NCBI RefSeq assembly: GCF_029407905.1
Contig: NC_073627.1
Span: forward strand, 139,265,697 to 139,329,696
Reading direction: 5' to 3'
Origin: Bubalus kerabau
Taxonomy: Eukaryota > Chordata > Mammalia > Artiodactyla > Bovidae
DNA: 64,000 nt
Shown piece after piece: positions 22,842-31,717 of this stretch (position 1 is the stretch's first letter; every line of letters begins with the position of its first letter). The notes beneath the pieces were generated by a model. That model did no database searches. It worked only from the letters and a program-made list of their open reading frames with translations, and was not told the DNA's origin. The position numbers and the translations under genes were made by a program.

Positions 22842-23525
22842 TCAATTTCTTCTGAGGGATTCCTGCCCGCAGTAGTAGATATAATGGTCATCTGAGTTAA
22901 ATTCACCCATTCCAGTCCATTTGAGTTCGCTGATTCCTAGTATGTCGACATTCACTCTTGCCATCTCTTGTTTGACCATTTCCAATTTGCCTTGATTCAT
23001 GGACCTGACATTCCAGGTTCCTATGCAGTATTGCTCTTTACAGCATCGGACCTTGCTTCTATCACCAGTCACATCCACAGCTGGGTATTCTTTTTGCTTT
23101 GGCTCCATCCCTTCATTCTTTCTGGAGTTATTTCTCCACTGATCTCCAGTAGCATATTGGGCACCTACTGACCTGGGGAGTTCCTCTTTCAGTATCCTAT
23201 CATTTTGTCTTTTCATACTGTTCATGGGGTTCTCAAGGCAAGAATACTGAAATGGTTTGCCATTCCCTTCTCCAGTGGACCACATTCTGTCAGATCTCTC
23301 CACCATGACCCACCCATCTTGGGTTGCCCCACGGGCATGGCTTAGTTTCATTGAGTTAGACAAGGCTGTGGTCCTAGTGTGATTAGATTGACTAGTTTTC
23401 TGTGAGTATGGTTTCAGTGTGTCTGCCCTCTGATGCCCTCTTGCAACACCTACCGTCTTTCTTGGGTTTCTCTTACCTTGGGCGTGGGGTATCTCTTCAC
23501 GGCTGCTCCAGCAAAGCGCAGCCAT
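22842..23525 (-). pseudogene. BovB ORF N-terminal part: APE-like endonuclease start
   Basis: A 227-codon minus-strand frame. Residues about 1-160 are a poorly conserved, basic N-terminal region. From about residue 167 the endonuclease starts with IGTWNVRSMNQGKL, whose Asn matches the metal and active-site Asn of the exonuclease-endonuclease-phosphatase fold. It is followed by VDILGISELKWTGMG, with the catalytic-type Glu in SELKW. The frame ends at a stop after QESLRRN, probably a point change in a codon normally open. In the intact element the protein nicks target DNA for target-primed reverse transcription. Here the rest of the domain lies on the opposite strand, so no functional protein can be made. 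Whether translation starts at this Met is not certain. Confidence 0.8.
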
Positions 23526-23945
23526 TGCTCCTTACCTTGGACGAGGGGTATCTCCCCACTGCCGCCCTTCCTGACCTTCAACGTGGGATAGCTCCTCTAG
23601 GCCCTCCTGCACCCGCACAGCCACGGCTCCTTGGATGTGGGGTTGGTTCTCCCGGCCACCGCCCCTGGCCTCAGGCTTAGGGGCATGGGGTAGCTCCTCC
23701 TGCCCGCTGCCCCTGACCTCAGATGCTGGGTATCTCCTCTCGGCCGCCCCCCCGACCTCAGACACGGGGTAGCTCCTCTCGGCTGTTCCTGCGCCATCAC
23801 AGTCTGGTACTCTCGGCTGCTGCCCCTGACCTCGGACGTGGGGTGGCTCCTCTCCGCTGCACTTAGCATGCCGGTTGCAGCTGCCTGCGCTTTAGCATGC
23901 CAGTGGCAGCTGCCTGCACTTTAGCACGCCGGTCGCAGCCACCTG
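23330..23945 (-). promoter_or_regulatory. GC-rich tandemly repeated BovB 5' region
   Basis: The last part (23,863-23,945) holds about 2.9 copies of a 29-bp unit beginning ttagcatgcc or ttagcacgcc. The part at about 23,460-23,860 holds several diverged units of the type ccctgacctcggacgtgggg followed by tagctcctct. This is the only CpG-rich stretch in the window. As the 5' end of an RTE-type LINE it is a plausible internal promoter (inference). Confidence 0.6.
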
Positions 23946-23946
23946 T

Positions 23947-24480
23947 TAGAACCAACACCCAAAAAAGATGTCCTTTTCATTATAGGGGACTGGAATGCAA
24001 AAGTAGGAAGTCAGGAAACACCTGGAGTAACAGGCAAATCTGGCCTTGGAATACGGAATGAAGCAGGGCAAAGATTAATAGAGTTTTGCCAAGAGAACGC
24101 ACTGGTCATAACAAACACCCTCTTCCAACAACACAAGAGAAAACTCCATACATGGACATCACCAGATGGTCAACACCAAAATCAGATTGATTATATTTTT
24201 TGCAGCCAAAGATGGTGAAGCTCTATACAGTCAGCAAAAACAAGACCAGGAGCTGACTGTGGCTCAGACCATGAACTCCTTATTGCCAAATTCAGACTTA
24301 AATTGAAGAAAGTAGAGAAAAACCACTAGACCTTTCAGGTATGACCTAAATCAAATCCCTTATGATTATACAGTGGAAGTGAGAAATAGATTTAAGGGAC
24401 TAGATCTGATAGACAGAGTGCCTGACGAACTGTAGAATGAGGTTCCTGACATTGTACAGGAGACAGGGATCAAGACCACC
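23947..24480 (+). pseudogene. BovB endonuclease C-terminal part and linker, broken
   Basis: The plus-strand frame shows LFIIGDWNAKVG (about 23,975-24,000), the Asp/Asn active-site pair of APE-type endonucleases, and QNQIDYIF (about 24,180), which carries the distal Asp. A stop (tga) at 24,216-24,218 follows, the frame then shifts, and a nonsense codon lies at 24,433-24,435 in the frame of the downstream RT. These changes, together with the inversion, make the element non-autonomous. Confidence 0.8.
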
Positions 24481-24483
24481 CCC

Positions 24484-26385
24484 ATGGAAAACAAATGCAA
24501 AACAGCAAAATGGCTGTCTGGGGAGGCCTTACAAATAGCTGTGAAAAGAAGAGAAGCAAAAAGCAAAGGAGAAAAGGAAAGATATAAACATCTGAATGCA
24601 GAGTTCCAAAGAATAGCAAGAAGAGATAAGAAAGCCTTTTTCAGCGATCGATGCAAAGAAATAGAGGAAAACAACAGAATGGGAAAGACTAGAGATCTCT
24701 TCAAGAAAATTAGAGATACCAAAGGAACATTTCATGCAAAGATGGGCTCGATAAAGGACAGAAATGGTATGGACCTAACAGAAGCAGACAATATTAAGAA
24801 GAGATGGAAAGAATACACAGAAGAACTGTACAAAAAAGATCTTCATGACCCAGATAATCACGATGGTGTGATCACTGACCTAGAGCCAGACATCCTGGAA
24901 GGTGAAGTCAAGTGGGCCTTGGAAAGCATCCCTAAGAACAAAGCTAGTGGAGGTGATGGAATTCCAATTGAGCTATTCCAAATCCTGAAAAATGATGCTG
25001 TGAAAGTGCTGCACTCAATATGCCAGCAAATGTGGAAAACTCAGCAGTGGCCACAGGACTGGAAAAGGTCAGTTTTCATTCCAATACCAAAGAAAGGCAA
25101 TGCCAAAGAATGCTCAAACTACCACACAATTGCACTCATCTCACATGCTAGTAAAGTAATGCTTAAAATTCTCCAAGCCAGGCTTCAGCAATATGTGAAC
25201 CGTGAACTTCCTGTTGTTCAAGCTGGTTTTCGAAAAGGCAGAGGAACCAGAGATCAAATTGCCAACATCTGCTGGATCATGGAAAAAGCAAGAGAGTTCC
25301 AGAAAAACATGTATTTCTGCTTTATTGACTATGCCAAAGCCTTTGACTGTGTGGATCACAATAAACTGTGGAAAATTCTGAAAGAGATGGGAATACCAGA
25401 CCACCTGATCTGCCTCTTGAGAAATCTGTATGCAGGTCAGGAAGCAACAGTTAGAACTGGACATGGAACAACAGACTGGTTCCAAATAGGAAAAGGAGTA
25501 CGTCAAGGCTGTATATTGTCACCCTGTTTATTTAACTTATATGCAGAGTACATCATGAGAAACGCTGGACTGGAAGAAACACAAGCTGGAATCAAGATTG
25601 CCAGGAGAACTATCAATAACCTCAGATATGCAGATGACACCACCCTTATGGCAGAGAGTGAAGAGGAACTCAAAAGTCTCTTGATGAAAGTGAAAGTGGA
25701 GAGTGAAAACGTTGGCTTAAAGCTCAACATTCAGAAAACGAAGATCATGGCATCTGGTCCCATCACTTCATGGGAAATAGATTGGGAAACAGTGGAAATA
25801 GTATCAGACTTTAGTTTTCTGGGCTCCAAAATCACTACAGATGGTGACTGCAGCCATGAAATTAAAAGACGCTTACTCCTTGGAAGGAAAGTTATGACCA
25901 ACCTAGATAGCATATTCAAAAGCAGAGACATTACTTTGCCAACAAAGGTCTGGCTAGTCAAGGCTATGGTTTTTCCTGTGGTCATGTATGGATGTGAGAG
26001 TTGGACTGTGAAGAAGGCTGAGCGCCAAAGAATTGATGCTTTTGAACTGTGGTGTTGGAGAAGACTCTTGAGAATCCCTTGGACTGCAAGGAGATCCAAC
26101 CAGTCCATTCTGAAGGAGATCAGCCCTGGGATTTCTTTGGAAGGAATGATGCTAAAGCTGAAACTCCAGTACTTTGGCCACCTCATGAGAAGAGTTGACT
26201 CATTGGAAAAAACTCTGATGCTGGGAGGGATTGGGGGCAAGAGAAGAAGGGGACTACAGAGGATGAGATGGCTGGATGGCATCGCAGACTCGATGGACAT
26301 GAGTCTGAGTGAACTCTGGGAGTTGGTGATGGACAGGGAGGCCTGGTGTGCTGCATTTCATGGGGTCGCAAAGAGTCGGACATGA
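24484..26385 (+). pseudogene. BovB reverse transcriptase, uninterrupted 633-codon portion
   Basis: Encodes the RT and C-terminal part of the RTE-type LINE protein, which copies BovB RNA (and probably Bov-tA/Bov-A2 RNA) into DNA at a nicked target. Visible motifs in order: KNKASGGDGIPIELF (about residues 156-170), QAGFRKGRGTRDQI, motif A FIDYAKAFDCVDH (from residue 280, with the first catalytic Asp), motif B GVRQGCILSPCLFNLY (from about 339), motif C YADD (residues 382-385, the catalytic Asp pair), GLKLNIQKTKIM and FLGSKI. The basic C-terminal extension (QYFGHLMRR, KRRRGLQRMRWLDGI) is family-typical. All catalytic residues are present and no internal stop exists. The upstream endonuclease is broken and partly inverted, so I treat it as a remnant of a polyprotein. 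The Met start is the first after an in-frame stop, not a genuine start. Confidence 0.88.
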
Positions 26386-26422
26386 CTAAGCAACTGATCT
26401 GATCTGATCTTGCTGTTTGTTA

Positions 26423-26812
26423 AAGTGAATGTGAAAGTATTAGTTGGTCAGTCTTGTTGAACTCTTTGCAGCCTCATGAACTGCAGCCTGCCAGGCTCTT
26501 CTGTTCATGGAGTTCTCCAGGCAAGAATACTAGAGTGGGTAGCCATTCTCTTCTCCAGGGTATCTTCCCAACCCAGGGGTAGAACCCACGTCTCCTGCAT
26601 TAGTATAAGATATAAGTGAAAGTCACTCAGTCTTATCTGACTCTTTGGGACCCCACGGACTATACCATTCTCTTCTCCAGGGTATCTTCCCAACCCAGGG
26701 ATCGAACCCAGGTCTCCCACATTGTGGGTGGATTCTTTACCAGCTGAGCCAAAAGGGAAGCCTGTCTTCTGCATTACAAGCAGATTATTTACTGTCTTAG
26801 CCACCAGGGAAT
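26423..26812 (-). mobile_element. Bov-tA SINE (minus) with a second Bov-tA nested in it
   Basis: The outer SINE occupies 26,423-26,602 and 26,765-26,812. The inner, internally shortened SINE occupies about 26,603-26,764. The words gtctcctgcatta (26,590-26,602) and gtcttctgcatta (26,764-26,776) mark the TSD, which falls inside the outer SINE's tRNA-like part. The BovB at 22,649-26,409 was itself inserted just before the outer SINE tail. Confidence 0.85.
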
Positions 26813-27099
26813 CCTGTTTGTGACCTTATGTACAAAAGCAATTACTTTTATAATAACTCCAATTTATAGATGTTCACCATGGAAGATCAGTTCTAGATCA
26901 GCTGTTCTTTCATGGTAGCTTTTTCTAAATTCAGTGTACCTCCTGGTTTTTACTAGATTTGATTATGCCCATCATTAACATATGGAAATGCCACAATATT
27001 TCTACTTATCTCAAAGTATTTAAGAATGATTAAAGACATGGAAATCATAATCATGGCAGATTTTTAAAAGGATACTTCCCCTGAGTGAATAATTTTTTA

Positions 27100-27465
27100 A
27101 AACTTTTTATTTTGTATTGTGGTATAGCCGATTAACAAACAATGTTGTGATAGTTTCAGGGTATAGCAAAAGGATTCAGCCATGAATATACATGCATCCA
27201 TTCCCCCCCAATCTTCTCTTTCATCCAGCTTGCCACATAACACTGAGCAGAGTTCCCTGTGCTGTACAGTAGGTCCTTGTTGGTTATCCGTTTTAAATAT
27301 AGTATGGGGTACATGTCCATCCCAAACTCCCTAACTATCTCTTCTTCTCAACCTTCCCTCAGATAACCATACAGTTTGCTCTCTAAATCCTTGAGTCTGT
27401 TTCTATTTTGTAAGTTAATTCATTTGTAACATTTCTTTTTAGATTCCACAGAAAAAGAATGTCAT
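27100..27465 (-). mobile_element. L1 3' end (minus)
   Basis: Reverse complement of the L1 3' UTR and ORF2 end (gagcagagttccctgtgctg, tttgctctctaaatccttga). It is 5' truncated. Confidence 0.87.
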
Positions 27466-27795
27466 AGGAAGTAAGTCAGACAGAGAAGGAGAAATATAAA
27501 CAAAATTTAACTTAAAAATTCATAGCCCAATACTTTGCACTGTGTTAATGTTTATTTTATCTGAGAATGTTAGATTCTTGGGCATTACAGGTAATTTCCT
27601 TCTCTCACACCCACACACCAGGCTTAATGTCTAGCCTCTGTGAGAAGCTTTGCATTTTCTACTTTCTCTGTGATATTTCTTCGCCTACATTCTGCCCCCA
27701 TGCAGCCATGCAATCTATGGATGGGTTTTTAAGTATCTTGAGAACTATTAACATCTTCCACCTACTCAATGATTATAGAAAAACTATCTGTGAAG
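27466..27795. other. Unassigned sequence
   Basis: No repeat or gene recognised. Confidence 0.35.
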
Positions 27796-27983
27796 AATAT
27801 TTATTCCAAAAATTGTTTGGTTTATCTTTAAAAATCTTCCTGCTTTGTGGCTCAGACGGTAAAGCATCTGCCTGCAATGTGGGAGACCTGGGTTCGATTC
27901 CTGGGTCAGGAACATCCCCTGGAGAAGGAAATGGCAATCCACTCTAGCAATATTTATTCCAAAAATTGTTTGGTTTATCTTTA
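27796..27983 (+). mobile_element. 3'-truncated Bov-tA between perfect 35-bp direct repeats
   Basis: A 118-bp piece with the SINE head (gtggctcagacggtaaagca) and B box (gggttcgattcctggg) ends abruptly at ccactctagc, without the usual BovB-like tail. The 35 bp from 27,796 to 27,830 recur without mismatch at 27,949-27,983. This is far longer than the 9-14 bp TSDs seen elsewhere in this window. Confidence 0.85.
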
Positions 27984-28970
27984 GATATGGGAAGTTGAGC
28001 TATTTTCCTTCCACATAACAAAAATAAGGTCCTTACTTTTCTGGAAATAATACTCTACTAAAAAAAGAAGCTACTAATTATCCAACAAATGTATGTATAC
28101 TTGGAAATAATTGCAACTTTTTATAAGAAAAAGTGTACTATGAGACATTATAACGGAACTCAGAGCAGTTTCGGGAACTCAGAGCAGTTTCGGGAACTCA
28201 GGGAAATCTCAGTGAAATAACTACTGATGTGAAATCTAATGCTTGAGTGGGAATTCCATATGTAGACAAAAGTAATTGTAGGAGGTGGGGTAAGAGTGTT
28301 GTTCAGGTAAAAGGAATACATGTCCAGGGCCTAGGGTAGAAGGAACATGACATACTTAATCAATATGAAGAAGGCAAGTGTGGCTAAAACTTGACCATGA
28401 GATTATTCTGGTGAGATACGCAGGAACCCAACAGTTTATGTTAAAGATATTAGTCCTTACCTTAAAATAACAAGAAAATTATTTCAGGGCCTTAAGCAGA
28501 ATAGATATTTGATCAATCCAAGTTATAAAATGATTGTTGAAACTGAAAAGACAGAAGAATGATGGGAAGAGATGCATTAGAATGTTACTTTAGTATCCTT
28601 GACACGAAATAATGACAACATGAACTCAAGATATAGCAGTGAAAAGAGAAAGCAGGAGATGGATTCAAATGATGTCAAAATATCAAAACAACATAATGTG
28701 AGTTATTATTCCATGTGGGAATTGACAAAAGATCAAGGAAGAGAGAATGATGATTTTTAGGATTATACAGGTGATGGGGTCACCTACTAAGAAAGGAGAA
28801 GAGAAAAAAAAAAAACAGTTATGGTTTTTGGGGAGAAGAACGACAAAGGCACTGAGGCCAGTTTGGATGTGAGGAGTTGAGGATGCCCTTGACGTCGAAT
28901 TGTAGATGCTGGGCAGACAGTTGGGAATATGGAGCTAGACCTCAGAGACAAGGCCAACAAAGAGGTAATG
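27984..28970. other. Unassigned A/G-rich sequence
   Basis: Purine-rich, and may be the remains of a long old mammalian repeat that continues after 29.8 kb. I cannot name the family. It contains the 19-bp tandem repeat listed separately. Confidence 0.3.
28155..28203. repeat. 19-bp tandem repeat, about 2.5 copies
   Basis: The unit ggaactcagagcagtttcg starts at 28,155 and 28,174 with no mismatch, and a partial third copy starts at 28,193. Confidence 0.9.
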
Positions 28971-28974
28971 TTAC

Positions 28975-29440
28975 TGAGTCCAAGCTTGCTCTGCTCACAG
29001 CATGACAGGCCAATAAATTGGGAGTCGAAGTATTGAGGTAAGGAATATAACTTTATTAGGAAAGCTGGCAGACCAAGAAGATGGAAGACTAGTGGCTCAA
29101 AATAACCATCCTATTAGGGTCTGAATGTTGGTTTCTTTTACAGAACAAAGGTGGGGGACGGGGTGAGGAAGTAAAGTAAAAAAGCAAATATCTCCTGGAA
29201 TGGCCAGCCTCGGGGAGGGAATGTGTTAATTTTTTTCTTGCAGCCATTCACAGGTGAGTATGTTTCCCTGAACAAAGACACTTTGGTTAAACATTCAGGC
29301 AAAGGGGCAGAGTTCCCCAAGGCAGGTCATTATGTAGAGACAGTGTCCCTTTACTGAGCAAAAGCAACAGGAAGCAAAGGTTAAAGTTAAAGAAACAGAC
29401 TGAACATGTAGTTAGATTTTGTTCTTCCCTGTAAGAATAA
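28975..29440 (-). mobile_element. Solo LTR-like element (minus)
   Basis: The minus strand from about 29,440 to 28,975 is collinear with 49,762-50,245 on the plus strand. Both share ctgccttggggaac, cacctgtgaatggc, a poly(A)-signal region with aataaagtt, and caatttattgg near the end. Two unlinked copies with the same right edge, a poly(A) signal and no internal genes suggest solo LTRs of an endogenous retrovirus. The family is not named, and the 5' edge is not defined. Confidence 0.65.
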
Positions 29441-29464
29441 TTGTAGATGAGTTTGCAAATAGAC

Positions 29465-29560
29465 AAAAAAAAAAAAAAAAATCTGGAGTTCACTGCAATG
29501 AGCACACCACCCCCCCCACCCACCACCCACCCCCTCCAACCCCCACCCCCCCTACCCCCG
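29465..29560. repeat. A-run followed by a C-rich low-complexity tract
   Basis: Adenines at 29,465-29,481, then runs of three to eight cytosines separated by single bases or short words at 29,505-29,560. The minus strand is correspondingly G-run rich. Confidence 0.9.
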
Positions 29561-30562
29561 TCCTCTTTTATGTAACTACCAGTTGCTTCCCTTGCTGAGA
29601 GTGCCATTGGCTGAGAGCCCTTATCTGTCAGATACCTCAGGAGTATTTTATCTCCAAAAATCATGTCATATCTATTTCCAGGTTGGACGACAAATATACG
29701 AGAGATTATAAAGGCCAGGGCATCATGACCCAACCCAGAAACACTGAAGAACCATTTCAGCTTCAGAGTTCCCCATATTGTTGATTGAGGTTGTGGTTGG
29801 ATCTTTATCACAGATCAACACTTCCCTCAACCAAACCTGGAATCCATCTCCCATCCATAGGTGTGGATCTCAAGAATACTCCTTAACAAATACACTACCT
29901 GCTAATTCTGGAGAAACTAACCTTAGTCACAGTGGCTATGGAAAGAGGTTTAGGACTGAGCCTTAATAAATCTCAAATTTTAGGTCCACTTAAGGGAAGA
30001 AGAAACATAAGGAAGACAGAGACAAAATGACCAGATGAGTAAAGCAGAAGTAGGCAAGAGTGGATGTCACAGATGCAAAGAAGTTAAAGAATCAATTAAA
30101 ATGTGAACTGAAAAATAATATTTAAGTGGATGAGAGACTCTGGTGAGAATTTTTTCATAGCCATGCAAAAAGCCAAACTGCAGTGGGCTAAAAAGGGAAT
30201 GGGATGTACAGAAAATGAGACAGTGATGTAGGCAATGCCCCTGAGAAATTTATCCCTGAATAGAAAGAGAGAAATAAGGCTGGTGGTGGCTGGCAGAGGC
30301 CAGGAAGATTATTTTAATTCTTAAGAGAGATTTCTGTTTATTCATTTACTAAATAGAAAAGAAACAGTTGAAAAGAAGTTAAACCTTTAGAAGTGGTATA
30401 GTGAGGGCAAGAGAATAACTTGTTATATTGAGGATGCATGATAAAAATAAAGACAAAACAAAAAAGATAAATGTGTCGATGAGGCTGACTACAATGGAGT
30501 AAGGAGTGAACTGAAAGCAAGATAGGACTCTACCAAGTCAATTTTGCTTCTGTTTTTCAAAG
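29561..30562. other. Unassigned purine-rich sequence
   Basis: No gene recognised. The minus-strand frame 29,287-29,811 is explained by the C-rich tract and the LTR-like copy. The part after 29.9 kb resembles the A/G-rich stretch before the LTR. Confidence 0.3.
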
Positions 30563-30747
30563 ATTTCTTTGATGTGAACCATTTTTAAAACTCTTTATTT
30601 TATACATTACAATATTGTTTCTGTTTTCTGTTTTGGGTTTTTAGCCATAAGGCATATGGGATCTTAGCTCCCCAACCAGGGATTGAACCTGTATCCCCTG
30701 TGTTGGAAGGATAAGTCTTAACCACTGGACCTCCAGGGAGGTTCCAG
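30563..30747 (-). mobile_element. CHR-type SINE (minus)
   Basis: The reverse complement of 30,747-30,640 shows the CHR head (cctccctggaggtccagtgg) and B box region (ggttcaatccctggttgggg). The body continues to an actctttattttata end near 30,590. Confidence 0.75.
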
Positions 30748-31717
30748 TTTGTTTGTTTCTTTAAATCAAACTTCAATGTATATAATAATCATTAGGGGGC
30801 TTGTTAAAAATGGAGAGTCTAGGATCATTCTCAGAGACCTGGATTCAGTAGTAATGCAGTGGAGCCAAGGAATCTGTCTTAAGGCTGTCAAGTGTTTCTC
30901 CACAAATAGTCATGAATCATGAGGAGCACAGGGGCATAGAGGTGCAACTCACAAGTGTCCTAATGACTCTCTGATGAAGTAGAAAGAGAAAAATGCATGT
31001 GGGTAAGGGGGAAATCAAAGTATTATCAGCACCAGAGCCACACTTTGGTGGACAACAGAGTTTTCTTAGGAAATTATCTCCCTGAGGAAGTTAGAAGGCA
31101 AAGCACAGAGGCCTTGAGAAATGGAAATAGAATGAAATGAAGAGATAGAGGAAAGGGTATATTGATATGCTGGAGAAATATACAAGGGGATGTGTAGGAA
31201 GAGACATGATTTTTTAAGAGGTAAGCACTTACAGAAAAAGTGGCCACTGAAAAATTATGGTACAGGGATGGAGAGACTTTTAATATCTGAATTGTTAAGT
31301 TAATTCTAAGTTTTTTGTGTTGCTGCTATTATGAAAATACCCTCTGACTCTACAGACCATCTCTAAAACCTGACTTGTCTATAAGAGGTAAATAGTGATG
31401 AAAGGAATGGGCAGGAAAGGAAGTGTGATCTCTCCTGGGTTTCTCTATGATGTCTGGGTGGTCAGACCATGATTTGAGTCGATGATTAGTGGTCTATAGG
31501 AAAGTGCAGTCAAGTAACAGTTACTCCATGGAACCAACTCAGGTGTCATTGAGCGATAACCTCCTTTTCCCACACTATTAGAAATTTGACAAGTTGATTA
31601 CATATTTATTCATCCATTCAACAAACATGGATTATAAATCAATGATATCCTATATGTAATGGATTATAAAAGGGAGCAAAAATGGCCATGGTCCCTTTCC
31701 TCATACATTTTGCAACC
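30748..31717. other. Unassigned purine-rich sequence
   Basis: No gene recognised. Words around 31,600 (cattcaacaaacatggatta) may come from an L2 or MIR relic. Confidence 0.3.

Larger units (their letters stand above)
22649..23945 (-). mobile_element. Inverted 5' arm of BovB: 5' UTR and endonuclease start
   Basis: Read on the minus strand, this runs from the GC-rich repeated 5' region (about 23,945 down to 23,330) into the ORF and stops mid-endonuclease at 22,649. It abuts the plus-oriented arm head to head. Confidence 0.88.
22636..26422 (+). mobile_element. Apparently full-length BovB LINE with an inverted 5' arm
   Basis: The 13-bp word ttgctgtttgtta flanks the element exactly (22,636-22,648 and 26,410-26,422). 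The left arm (22,649-23,945) is in minus orientation: its right edge is the GC-rich 5' end of the element and its left edge is mid-endonuclease. The right arm (from 23,946) continues in plus orientation from that same mid-endonuclease point (ttagaaccaacaccc) to the (gatct)n tail. Together the arms give about 3.76 kb with little or no loss at the junction, where the short word tagaac is shared. Twin priming on the target is the simplest explanation. Confidence 0.9.

Noticed and set aside
23532..23869. Minus-strand GC-rich frames of 77 and 90 codons
   Set aside because: They lie in the tandem repeats of the BovB 5' region, so the repeated peptide words reflect DNA repetition.
25141..25506. 121-codon minus-strand frame, and 25,731-26,300 (189 codons), 32,723-33,274 (183 codons)
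   Set aside because: Antisense shadows of the BovB RT frames.
29287..29811. 174-codon minus-strand frame with a glycine-rich centre
   Set aside because: The glycine run is the C-rich tract read on the minus strand, and the rest is the LTR-like copy. No domain recognised.
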